64,000 nucleotides of DNA from CBDHDJ01 sp965261645 (GTDB lineage: Bacteria > Pseudomonadota > Alphaproteobacteria > SHVV01). Position numbers and translations under genes: made by a program. A model generated the notes under the pieces. The model was not told the DNA's origin. It saw only the letters and a program-made list of their open reading frames with translations, and did no database searches. The stretch is from NCBI GenBank assembly GCA_965261645.1, contig CBDHDJ010000004.1, positions 1,116,001 through 1,180,000 on the forward strand, read 5' to 3'. Shown here one piece after another: positions 39,247-47,617 of the stretch (positions within the stretch are counted from its first letter, which is position 1; each line of letters begins with the position of its first letter).

Positions 39247-40248
39247 GTGCGCGAGCGTTTCGCCATCAAATCGGTGTGGGCGGCCTATGTCGTGCTCACG
39301 CTGGATGCCCTGATCCTGGGCAGCACCGGGGTTGTCGGCAAGCTCGTGCTCGTCGACATGCCGATCATGGCGTTCATCTTCTGGCGCTGGGTCGCGGCCT
39401 TCTTGCTTCTGGCGCCATTTGCGGCACGCGAGTTCATCGCGAGCTGGCCCATCATTCGCGCCCACTGGAAGCTCATGCTCGCGCTCGCGCTTCTCGGCAG
39501 CGTTCAGTTCAACTCACTCTGGTACATCGCCCTGCAGAGCACCTCCGCCATCAACGCCACCCTGCTCAGCGGCGCCCAGCCCGCAGCGATCGTGCTCGCG
39601 GTCTGGTTCATGACACGCCAGACATCAAGCCTGCGCGCCGTTCTTGGCATGGTGCTCGCGTTCATCGGATTGGTGGCGATCGTCGTGCGCGGCGAGTTCG
39701 GCGTTCTGCTCACGCTCGAATTCGTGATCGGCGATCTGATGATTCTTCTCGCCGTCGCGGTGTGGTCGGTCTACACCGTGCTGCTCCGCCGCTTCCCCAA
39801 GGACCTCGGCCTGCCGTCCTTCCTGCTGTTCGTCTACGGCATGGCGATCATCGTCGTCACGCCGCTTTACGCCTGGGAGGTCAGCCAGGGCATCACGTTC
39901 ACGCCCATCCTCGATGCGGTGCTGCTCATCCTTTACCTCATCATCTTCGTCTCGATGCTGCACAACGTTTTCTGGATTCGCGGCGTCGGCGTCGTGGGCC
40001 CGAGCACGGCCGGGCAGTTCAACTATCTCATCGCGGTCTTCGGCAGCGGCCTCGCGATTCTCGTTCTCGGTGAGGAATTCCAGCTGTTCCATCTGGTCGG
40101 CATGGTGTTGATTCTCGCGGGCGTCTATTTGGCCGCCGGCAAGCGCCGCGACCGAAGCCGGGAGGCCCCCTCGGAACAGGCCGGCGAGCCCGCGACCGTG
40201 CCCGAATCGAACCCGCCCGGTCCCCCCGGCGGGCCCGCCGGGCGCTGA
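39247..40248 (+). CDS. EamA transporter, array member 1
   Basis: 333 residues, ten predicted TM segments. The hallmark FIFWRWVAAF is in TM2, and the end of the second half reads VGPSTAGQFNYLIAVFG then LVLGEEFQLFHLVGMVLILAGVYL. A hydrophilic Pro/Gly-rich tail of about 35 residues follows. GTG start 14 bp after mutS, so transcription may read through from mutS. Exports or imports an unknown small metabolite. First of the array of close paralogues. Confidence 0.9.
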   Translation: MRERFAIKSVWAAYVVLTLDALILGSTGVVGKLVLVDMPIMAFIFWRWVAAFLLLAPFAAREFIASWPIIRAHWKLMLALALLGSVQFNSLWYIALQSTSAINATLLSGAQPAAIVLAVWFMTRQTSSLRAVLGMVLAFIGLVAIVVRGEFGVLLTLEFVIGDLMILLAVAVWSVYTVLLRRFPKDLGLPSFLLFVYGMAIIVVTPLYAWEVSQGITFTPILDAVLLILYLIIFVSMLHNVFWIRGVGVVGPSTAGQFNYLIAVFGSGLAILVLGEEFQLFHLVGMVLILAGVYLAAGKRRDRSREAPSEQAGEPATVPESNPPGPPGGPAGR

Positions 40249-40264
40249 GCCGCCAGCCCTTGCC

Positions 40265-41248
40265 ATGCGCTGGCCGCCCGAACGATCGCCCGTCCTGATC
40301 GCGTACCTCATGTTGATGATGTGCATGTTCCTCTCGGGCAGCAACGCGGTGGTCGGGCGCTACGGGGTCGCGGAGATTCCGCCCATTACGCTCACCTTCT
40401 GGCGCTGGGCGGTCGCCTTCGCGATGCTCGCGCCGTTCGCGCTGCGCGATCTCGTGGCCCAGCGCGCGCTCATCCTCAAACACTGGAAGATCATCCTCGC
40501 GCTCATCTCCATGGGGAGCGTGCTTTACAACTCGATGTTCTACATCGCGTTGCAGACGACGACGGCGGTCAACGCGAGCCTGCTCGCCGGCGCCATGCCC
40601 GCGGCGACGGTTCTGGCGGCTTTCATCATGATGCGGGAGAGAATCGCCGTGCGCGCCGGCATCGGCATGGCGCTCTCGTTCGTCGGCCTCGTCGCCATCA
40701 TCGCCCAAGGCGATCTCGCCGTGCTCTTCGGCGTCGACATGGCGATCGGCGATCTTCTCATCATGATCGGCGTGGCGGGCTGGGCGGTCTATTCGGTGAT
40801 CCTGACCAAGCGGCCCGAGGGCATCGCGCCGCCGGTCTTCCTCTCGCTCATGTTCATCGTCGGCATGATCGTCATCTCGCCGTTCTACGCGCTCGAGATC
40901 GCCGCCGGTCGAACCTTCGAGCTTACGCTCACCAATATTGGCATCATCCTGTTTGCCGGCGTGCTCGTTTCGGCGCTCAGCAACATGCTGTGGATCGGCG
41001 GCCTCATCATCGTCGGCCCGAGCACGGCGGGGCAGTTCAACTACCTCATCCCGCTGTTCGGCGTCGGGCTCGCGGTTATTTTGCTCGGCGAGGAGTTCCG
41101 GCTCTACCATCTCGTCGGCATGGCGTTGGTTCTGGGTGGCGTCTATCTCGCGGTCGGGCGCGCCGGCGGCGCGGTGTGGCCGGCTGCGAGCGCGACAGGT
41201 CCGGCAAAAACTTTGCGCGACGGTGAGCAGACCGATAGGCTCCGCTGA
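40265..41248 (+). CDS. EamA transporter, array member 2
   Basis: 327 residues. Carries TLTFWRWAVAF in TM2 and shares the VGPSTAGQFNYLIPLFGVG and LLGEEFRLYHLVGMALVLGG segments with member 1, its nearest relative. Starts at ATG 40265, 16 bp after member 1. No frameshift or missing segment. Confidence 0.9.
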   Translation: MRWPPERSPVLIAYLMLMMCMFLSGSNAVVGRYGVAEIPPITLTFWRWAVAFAMLAPFALRDLVAQRALILKHWKIILALISMGSVLYNSMFYIALQTTTAVNASLLAGAMPAATVLAAFIMMRERIAVRAGIGMALSFVGLVAIIAQGDLAVLFGVDMAIGDLLIMIGVAGWAVYSVILTKRPEGIAPPVFLSLMFIVGMIVISPFYALEIAAGRTFELTLTNIGIILFAGVLVSALSNMLWIGGLIIVGPSTAGQFNYLIPLFGVGLAVILLGEEFRLYHLVGMALVLGGVYLAVGRAGGAVWPAASATGPAKTLRDGEQTDRLR

Positions 41249-41293
41249 CCCGCCGCCCGAGCAGGAGAAGCCGCGCGCCAGCGCCCCCCGTTC

Positions 41294-42265
41294 ATGTTCG
41301 ATCACCCGACAAAAGCCGCCAGATGGTCGGCCTATGGCCTCCTCGTGATTGCGATGCTGGTGTATGCGAGCAACGTCGTGGTTGCGCGCTACGCGCTCCA
41401 CGACATACCGCCGCTCGCGCTCACCTTTTGGCGCTGGATCTTCGTGCTTGCCGTTCTCGCCCCCTTCGTGACCAAGGAGCTCATCTTCCAGCGCGCCTAT
41501 ATCGTGGCGCACTGGAAGATGCTGCTGCTTCTCGCGGGTCTCAGCACGGCGCTGTTCAATGCGCTCTTCTTCATCGGCCTCGAGACCACGACGGCGGTCA
41601 ATGGCGCCCTCCTCTCAGGCTTGATGCCGATCACCATCGTCCTCGGAGCGTGGATCATCCTGCGCGAGAGGATTTCGCGCTTCATGGTGCTGGGCGTGGC
41701 GCTGTCGTTCGCCGGCATGGCGGTTATTCTCATTCGTGGCGATCTCGCGGTGCTCGAGACGTTGAGCTTCACGCGGGGCGATCTTTTGATCCTCGTCGCC
41801 ATTGCTTGCTATTCGACCTATTCGGTGCTGCTCAGGCGGCGGCCCGAGGGGCTTTCGCCCAACACATTCATCGCCGTCATGGTGGTGATCGGCATCCCGC
41901 CGCTCTTGCCCTTCTACCTGTGGGAGATCAGCTCGGGCCGGACCTTCGAGTGGACGCTCGAAACGTTCACCATCATGTTTTATTCCGGCATCATCGTCTG
42001 GCTCCTGGCCAATGTGGTCTGGGTGCGCGCGATCGCCGTGGTCGGCGCCAGCACCGCCGGACAGTTCCACTACCTGACGCCGATTTTCGGCAGCATCCTC
42101 GCCGTCCTGTTCCTCGGCGAGGATTTCCTCCTCCATCACTTCGTCGGCCTGGTGCTGATCCTGATCGGGATCTACCTCACCATCGGGCTGCGTCGGCAGG
42201 GAGCGGCGGACCCCGCCCCCTCAGCGGAAGCCGCGCGGCCGACGACCGATAGCCGCAAGCCCTGA
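41294..42265 (+). CDS. EamA transporter, array member 3
   Basis: 323 residues. TM2 reads LALTFWRWIFVLAV; later signatures are RRRPEGLSPNTFIAVMVVIG and VGASTAGQFHYLTPIFG. By eye about 60% identical to member 4 over the whole length, including the IPPL.PFYLWE loop, so the two come from one recent duplication. Starts 45 bp after member 2. Confidence 0.9.
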   Translation: MFDHPTKAARWSAYGLLVIAMLVYASNVVVARYALHDIPPLALTFWRWIFVLAVLAPFVTKELIFQRAYIVAHWKMLLLLAGLSTALFNALFFIGLETTTAVNGALLSGLMPITIVLGAWIILRERISRFMVLGVALSFAGMAVILIRGDLAVLETLSFTRGDLLILVAIACYSTYSVLLRRRPEGLSPNTFIAVMVVIGIPPLLPFYLWEISSGRTFEWTLETFTIMFYSGIIVWLLANVVWVRAIAVVGASTAGQFHYLTPIFGSILAVLFLGEDFLLHHFVGLVLILIGIYLTIGLRRQGAADPAPSAEAARPTTDSRKP

Positions 42266-42345
42266 ACATCCTCGCGCTGCGCTGCAGCCGGCCCGCCAAA
42301 TCCTTTGCGCGCCGGGGGGCCGGGCGATAGTCTCGACCTCCGCCG

Positions 42346-43317
42346 ATGTCCGACAATTCAACGCAAACGACGGTCTGGGCCGCCTACGGCATTCTGCTCG
42401 TAACCATGGTGGTGTGGTCGAGCAACGTCGTCATCGCGCGTTACGCCATGCAGGATATTCCCCCGCTGGCTTTCACCTTCTGGCGCTGGATCGTGGTTCT
42501 CGCCTTCCTGCTCCCCTTCGTCGCGAAGGAGCTCATCCGCGAGCGCGCCTACATCGCGGCGAACTGGAAGATACTCCTCCTGCTCGCCACGCTCAGCACG
42601 GTGATCTTCAACGGCCTCTTTTTCGTCGCGCTCGAGATCACGATGGCCGTCAATGCCGCGCTGATGGTGGGTGTCCTGCCGGTGACCATCGTCTTCGCCT
42701 CACGGGTTATCCTCGGCGAGAGGGTCTCGCTCCGTGCATTGGTGGGCATGGCGGTAGCGTTCGCAGGGTTGGTCGTGGTCGTCATTCGCGGCGATATTGC
42801 GGTGCTCGAGACCTTGAGCTTCCACAAGGGCGACCTCTTCATTCTCATCGCGCTCGCCTGCTTCTCTGCTTATTCCGTCCTGCTCAAACGGAGGCCCGAG
42901 GGGCTCACGCCCAACGGCTTCATCGCCGTCATGGTGGTGATCGGTATCCCACCCTTGGTGCCGTTCTATCTCTGGGAGCACGGCACGGGCGATGTCATGG
43001 ACTGGACGTTCGAGGCATTCGCGCTGATGTTCTACTCTGGCATCATCGTCTGGCTCCTGGCCAACGTCCTGTGGATTCGCGCGATCACCATCGTCGGCGC
43101 CAGCACGGCCGGGCAGTTCTATTACTTGCTCCCCATCTTCGGCGCCGTCCAGGCCGTCCTGTTTCTGGGAGAGGATTTCTTCCGTTATCACCTCGTGGGC
43201 TTGGGGCTGATCCTGATCGGCATCTACCTCACCCTCGGCGCGCGCAAGGAGGGCGCCGCGAAATCAGCCGCTGCCCTCGAGACGGTGCGCCCGGGCGCCG
43301 ACGAGGGTACCGGCTGA
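42346..43317 (+). CDS. EamA transporter, array member 4
   Basis: 323 residues, the duplicate partner of member 3: AFTFWRWIVVLAFL in TM2, KRRPEGLTPNGFIAVMVVIG and VGASTAGQFYYLLPIFGAVQ. The two differ mostly in TM4-5, where transport specificity is often set. Starts 80 bp after member 3 and lies 82 bp before the CMD-like gene. Confidence 0.9.
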   Translation: MSDNSTQTTVWAAYGILLVTMVVWSSNVVIARYAMQDIPPLAFTFWRWIVVLAFLLPFVAKELIRERAYIAANWKILLLLATLSTVIFNGLFFVALEITMAVNAALMVGVLPVTIVFASRVILGERVSLRALVGMAVAFAGLVVVVIRGDIAVLETLSFHKGDLFILIALACFSAYSVLLKRRPEGLTPNGFIAVMVVIGIPPLVPFYLWEHGTGDVMDWTFEAFALMFYSGIIVWLLANVLWIRAITIVGASTAGQFYYLLPIFGAVQAVLFLGEDFFRYHLVGLGLILIGIYLTLGARKEGAAKSAAALETVRPGADEGTG

Positions 43318-43399
43318 CGGCTCCGTAATCGCTCTTTGGCGCGACTTCTCTCCTCCACTAGGATAGCGGCTTCAATGACCGGTTTCGGGGAGGAGAACC

Positions 43400-43789
43400 A
43401 TGGCATCGGAGCTTTACGAACGCGGCCTCAAGATTCGCAAGGAGGTCATGGGCGAAGCGTATGTCGAGAAGGCGCTCAAGAACGTCGATGACTTCAACGC
43501 CGATTTTCAGACCTACGTCACCGAGGTCGCTTGGGGCGGCGTGTGGGGCCGCGAGGTCCTCTCGCGCAAGCAGAAGAGCTTGAACAATCTCTGCATGCTG
43601 GCGGCGCTCAACATGGCGCATGAGTTCGAGATTCACTTCCGCGGCGCGCTCCGCAACGGCTGTACGCGCGAGGAGATCCGCGAGACGCTGATGCAGGTCG
43701 CGGTCTATTGCGGGGCGCCGAAGGCGTTCCAAGCCTTTCGCATTGGCAGCAAGGTGCTGGCCGAGCAGGACGCGGAGTCCAAGGGATGA
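43400..43789 (+). CDS. Carboxymuconolactone decarboxylase family protein
   Basis: A 129-residue single-domain CMD protein: LYERGLKIRKEVMG, LSRKQKSLNNLCMLAALNM and the helix REEIRETLMQVAVYCGAPKA. The catalytic-type residues of PcaC-like enzymes are in the segment around the His of NMAHEFEIHF. It lacks a CxxC thiol pair, so it is not an AhpD-type peroxidase. It is probably a decarboxylase or a related isomerase for a ring-cleavage lactone. ATGA overlap with the next gene shows translational coupling. Confidence 0.88.
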   Translation: MASELYERGLKIRKEVMGEAYVEKALKNVDDFNADFQTYVTEVAWGGVWGREVLSRKQKSLNNLCMLAALNMAHEFEIHFRGALRNGCTREEIRETLMQVAVYCGAPKAFQAFRIGSKVLAEQDAESKG

Positions 43790-44661
43790 TCACCGCGCCG
43801 GTCGGCTTTGTCGGGCTCGGCCGCATGGGCGGGCCGATGGCGGCGAATGTGAGGGCCGCCGGGCACGATCTCGTCGCCTTCGATCTCGCCGGCACCGAGG
43901 AGCGCGCGCCGGAGGGTGCCCGAGCTGCGATCTCGCCGGTCGAGGTCGCGGCGGCCTCTGCGAGTGTGCTTCTGTGCCTGCCCGACGGCGAAGCCGTGCT
44001 CTCGGTCGTGCGTGAGATCGCGCAAGCGAAGGACCGCGTCACGACCACCGTGGTCGATCATTCGACGATTGGCCTCGCGGCAGCGAACGAGGTGGCCGCG
44101 GTTCTCGCCGCTGCCGGAATCGACTATCTCGATGCGCCGGTTTCGGGCGGTATCGCCGGGGCCCGCGCCGGCAGCCTCGCGATGATGGTGGCGGGCCGGG
44201 CCGCGACCGTGGCGCGGCTTCGCCCCGTCCTCGAGACGATGGCCGAGAACTGCGTCCATGTCGGAGACGAGGTGGGACAAGGCCAAGCCATGAAGCTTCT
44301 CAACAACTTCCTGTCGGCCACCGCGATGGCCGCGACCAGCGAGGCGATTGCCTTCGGCATCGATCACGGGCTCGGCATGGCCAAGATGCTCGATGTGCTC
44401 AACGTCTCGACGGGCCGCAACACCGCGACCGGCGACAAATTCCCGAAACGCATCCTGACCGGCACCTTCGATGCCGGTTTCTCGACCCAGCTGATGATGA
44501 AGGACGTCGGGCTCTACGACGAATGCGTGCGGGCCTCGGGCGCGCGTGCCCCGATCGGGTCCGCCGTTCACGGCTTGCTTGAAGAGCTGTGCGCCGCGCT
44601 GCCCGATTCCGACTTCACGTGCATCTATCCCTACATCGAGAAGGTGCGGAAGCCCGGCTAA
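43786..44661 (+). CDS. NAD(P)-dependent beta-hydroxyacid dehydrogenase (3-hydroxyisobutyrate dehydrogenase family)
   Basis: A 291-residue enzyme. The Rossmann motif is GFVGLGRMGGPMAANV, the substrate loop is DYLDAPVSGGIAGARAGSLAMM, and the catalytic Lys is in GQAMKLLNNFLSATA. The family includes 3-hydroxyisobutyrate, tartronate-semialdehyde and 2-hydroxymethylglutarate dehydrogenases, so the exact substrate is open. Coupled to the CMD gene by ATGA and 12 bp before EamA member 5; all three may serve one acid-degradation route. Confidence 0.92.
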   Translation: MITAPVGFVGLGRMGGPMAANVRAAGHDLVAFDLAGTEERAPEGARAAISPVEVAAASASVLLCLPDGEAVLSVVREIAQAKDRVTTTVVDHSTIGLAAANEVAAVLAAAGIDYLDAPVSGGIAGARAGSLAMMVAGRAATVARLRPVLETMAENCVHVGDEVGQGQAMKLLNNFLSATAMAATSEAIAFGIDHGLGMAKMLDVLNVSTGRNTATGDKFPKRILTGTFDAGFSTQLMMKDVGLYDECVRASGARAPIGSAVHGLLEELCAALPDSDFTCIYPYIEKVRKPG

Positions 44662-44673
44662 GGCCATTCGCCC

Positions 44674-45618
44674 ATGCAGCCATCGCCCCTCATCCGGTTC
44701 CTCACCGCGCCGGCGCTGCTGCTCACCGTCGTCATGTTGTGGTGGGGGAGCAATGTCGTCGTGGCGCGCGCCGTGGTGGGCGAGATCGATCCCCACAGCC
44801 TCAATTTCTGGCGTTGGATCTTGGCGGTGGTCCTGCTCGCGCCCTTCGCCTGGGGGCATGTGCGGCGCGATTGGCGCTTGATCATGGCTCACTGGCCGCT
44901 TCTCGCGCTCCTCGGCCTGACCGGCGTCTCGGTCTTCTCGGCGACGATCTATATCGCGGTTCACAGCACCGATGCCGTCAACGCTCTGCTCGTCGGTTCG
45001 ATGACGCCCGTGGCGACCGTCATCGCCTCGTGGCTCATTCTCCGCATCGGCGTCAGCGGGCGGGAAACGCTCGGTTTCGTCATCGCTTTCGTTGGCGTAT
45101 TGGCGGTGATCTGCCAGGGCGATCTCGCGATCCTCGCCGCGCTCGAGTTCCGCACCGGCGATCTACTCATGCTGATCGCGATTTCCTCGTGGGCGGTCTA
45201 TGCCGTGTTTCTCAAGCGGGTCCCGAGCGGGCTCCACCCCTTGAGCCTGCTCATGGCCGTGATGGTGGCGGGCGTGGTTTTCATATCCCCGCTCTTCGCC
45301 TGGGAGATCAGCCGCGGCGCCTCGCTCGCCGTCAACCTCCCCGGTCTGTTCGCCATTCTCTATGGCGCTGTCTTCGTCTCGGTCCTCGGTTACATCCTGT
45401 TCAACAAAGCGTGCGAGGCCATCGGCGCCAACCGGGCCAATCTGTTCAGCTACCTGGCGCCGATCTTCGGCGCCCTGCTCGCGGTGATCTTTCTCGACGA
45501 AGCGTTCGAGCTCTATCATCTGGTCGGGCTCGCGCTGATCTTCGCCGGCATCTATCTCGCCACCCGCTGGACCGCGGCGCGCGCTGAAGAGGCCCCCGCC
45601 GGAGAAAAGCCCGGCTGA
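44674..45618 (+). CDS. EamA transporter, array member 5
   Basis: 314 residues; SLNFWRWILAVVLLAPFAWG in TM1-2. The second half has FLKRVPSGLHPLSLLMAVMV and NKACEAIGANRANLFSYLAP. These are shared with member 6 and differ from members 1-4, which have VG.STAGQF at this site, so members 5 and 6 form a second subfamily. Confidence 0.9.
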   Translation: MQPSPLIRFLTAPALLLTVVMLWWGSNVVVARAVVGEIDPHSLNFWRWILAVVLLAPFAWGHVRRDWRLIMAHWPLLALLGLTGVSVFSATIYIAVHSTDAVNALLVGSMTPVATVIASWLILRIGVSGRETLGFVIAFVGVLAVICQGDLAILAALEFRTGDLLMLIAISSWAVYAVFLKRVPSGLHPLSLLMAVMVAGVVFISPLFAWEISRGASLAVNLPGLFAILYGAVFVSVLGYILFNKACEAIGANRANLFSYLAPIFGALLAVIFLDEAFELYHLVGLALIFAGIYLATRWTAARAEEAPAGEKPG

Positions 45619-45623
45619 GCGGT

Positions 45624-46559
45624 GTGAGAATCGAGGTGGGCTCTCGCATACTTCAGTTTCTCGGAGCACCGGGCCTCCTGCTCGCCTACGTCTCGCTGTT
45701 CTGGGCCGGCAACACGGTGGTGGCCCGCGCCATCATCCACGACATCACGCCGTTCACGGTGAACTTCTGGCGCTGGGTGCTGGCGGTGCTGCTCCTTCTC
45801 TTGTTCTCCCATCGTCATGTGGCGCGGGATTGGCGGCACTTCTTTTCCAGATGGCGTTATCTGTTTGTGATGGGGGTGCTCGGCGTTTCGGTCTATTCCG
45901 CGACGCTCTATCTCGCCGTGCACACGACAGGGGCGACCAATGCCGCTGTCATCGGCTCGACGACGCCGGTGTTCAGCGCCATCGCGTCGTGGTTCATCCT
46001 GCGCCAGGGCATATCCGGGCGCGAGACGGTGGGCTTCTTCATCGCCCTCGCCGGCATCATGGTCATCTTCAGCCGCGGCGATCCGGGCGTCTTCCTGGAA
46101 TTCCGTTTCTTCATCGGCGATTTTCTCATGGCCTTCGGCATCGCCTGCTTCGCCGTTTACTCGGTGTTGCTCAAACGCGCGCCCCTCGGCATGCACCCGC
46201 TCAGCCTGTTGACCGCGGTGATGGCTTTCGGGCTCTTGGGGATCGCGCCGTTTTATGCCTGGGAGGTCGCGGAGGGTGCGCCGCTCATGGTCAACTGGGC
46301 GGGCTTTCTCGCCATCGTCTACGGCGCGGTCTTCATGTCGCTGCTGGCCTACGTCTTCTTCAACAGGGCGGTCGCGGTGATCGGCGCCAACAAGGCCAAC
46401 CTCTACGGTTATCTCGCGCCGCCCATGACTGCTGTGCTGGTGTTCGCCTTTCTCGACGAGGCTTTTGAGACATATCACCTCTTCGGCATGGTGCTCACCA
46501 TCGTCGGCGTCCATCACGCTACCTGGCGCACGGGCCGGCCGCAGGCGGAGCCGCTCTGA
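45624..46559 (+). CDS. EamA transporter, array member 6
   Basis: 311 residues, GTG start 5 bp after member 5. TVNFWRWVLAVLLLLLFSHR, LLKRAPLGMHPLSLLTAVMA and NRAVAVIGANKANLYGYLAP mark it as the sister of member 5. Its TGA overlaps the ATG of the alcohol dehydrogenase (TGATG), so translation is coupled. Confidence 0.9.
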   Translation: MRIEVGSRILQFLGAPGLLLAYVSLFWAGNTVVARAIIHDITPFTVNFWRWVLAVLLLLLFSHRHVARDWRHFFSRWRYLFVMGVLGVSVYSATLYLAVHTTGATNAAVIGSTTPVFSAIASWFILRQGISGRETVGFFIALAGIMVIFSRGDPGVFLEFRFFIGDFLMAFGIACFAVYSVLLKRAPLGMHPLSLLTAVMAFGLLGIAPFYAWEVAEGAPLMVNWAGFLAIVYGAVFMSLLAYVFFNRAVAVIGANKANLYGYLAPPMTAVLVFAFLDEAFETYHLFGMVLTIVGVHHATWRTGRPQAEPL

Positions 46560-47518
46560 TGCACGCCATGGCGCTGAAAAAGGTGGGCGGCCCTCTGGCG
46601 CGGGTGGAGCTTGCCCGGCCCGAGCCGGGGCCGGGACAAATCCTTCTCAAGGTGCGGGCCTGCGGCGTGTGCCGGACTGACCTCCACGTCGTCGACGGCG
46701 ATCTCACCGCGGCCAAGTTGCCCATCGTGCCGGGCCACGAGATCGTCGGCGAGGTGATCGAGACCGGCGCGGGCGTCGAGCGGATCGAGCCCGGGCTCCG
46801 CGTCGGCGTGCCCTGGCTCGGTTGGTCGTGCGGCACGTGCGCCTATTGCCGCTCCGGGCGCGAGAACCTGTGCGCCGAGGCGCGTTACACGGGCTACCAG
46901 ATCGACGGCGGCTATGCCGATTTTACGATCGCCGATGCGCGCTATTGCTTCCCCTTGCCCGAGGGATACGGCGATGTGGAGGCTGCGCCGCTCTTGTGCG
47001 CCGGGCTGATCGGCCACCGCTCCTACCGCATGGCGGGCGAGGCCCGGCGGCTCGGCCTCTACGGCTTTGGCGCGGCCGCCCACATCATCGCCCAGGTCGC
47101 CGTGTGGGAGGGGCGCGAGGTGTTCGCCTTCACCCGGCCGGGTGATGAGGCGGCACAATATTTCGCCCGCGAGCTCGGCGCCGCGTGGGCCGGTGAATCG
47201 GGCCTAGCGCCGCCTGAGGAGCTCGATGCCGCGATCATCTTCGCGCCCCTCGGCGCCCTGGTGCCCGAGGGGCTCAGCCGCACCGCGCGCGGCGGCACGG
47301 TCGTCTGCGCCGGCATTCACATGACCGACATCCCATCATTTCCCTACCGCTTGCTGTGGGGGGAACGGCGCATTCAGTCGGTCGCCAATCTCACGCGGCG
47401 CGATGCCGAGGAGTTCCTCGCGCTGGCGCCCAAGGTGCCGGTGCGGACCTACGTCAAGGCGTACCCGCTCGATCAGGCGAACGGCGCGCTCGACGATCTG
47501 CGCCACGGCCGCCTGTAA
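46559..47518 (+). CDS. Zinc-dependent alcohol dehydrogenase, C-terminally truncated by a nonsense change
   Basis: A 319-residue medium-chain dehydrogenase. Catalytic zinc ligands are in CGVCRTDLHVVDGD and GHEIVGEV; the structural zinc site is CGTCAYCRSGRENLC. The cofactor region is GLYGFGAAAHIIAQVA. It stops at TAA 47516-47518 in HGRL*, but the same frame continues GAAVLVPGG to a TGA at 47546-47548. Close relatives end with GR(V/L)QGAAVLVP, so a CAA-to-TAA change has probably removed the last ten residues. The enzyme may still fold. It ends the EamA array. Confidence 0.88.
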   Translation: MHAMALKKVGGPLARVELARPEPGPGQILLKVRACGVCRTDLHVVDGDLTAAKLPIVPGHEIVGEVIETGAGVERIEPGLRVGVPWLGWSCGTCAYCRSGRENLCAEARYTGYQIDGGYADFTIADARYCFPLPEGYGDVEAAPLLCAGLIGHRSYRMAGEARRLGLYGFGAAAHIIAQVAVWEGREVFAFTRPGDEAAQYFARELGAAWAGESGLAPPEELDAAIIFAPLGALVPEGLSRTARGGTVVCAGIHMTDIPSFPYRLLWGERRIQSVANLTRRDAEEFLALAPKVPVRTYVKAYPLDQANGALDDLRHGRL

Positions 47519-47617
47519 GGCGCCGCGGTGCTGGTTCCCGGTGGTTGACGATCATACGGGATCGGTAAGGAGCGCAGCCTGCAGGGCGCCAGCGGCGCTA
47601 AGCGGGTTCAACTGGCG

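Noticed and set aside
40321..45587. Long second-frame ORFs of ~300 codons inside the EamA genes
   Set aside because: They overlap the EamA genes almost completely, are Arg/His/Pro-rich and occur because of GC bias; the EamA frames carry the conserved membrane segments.
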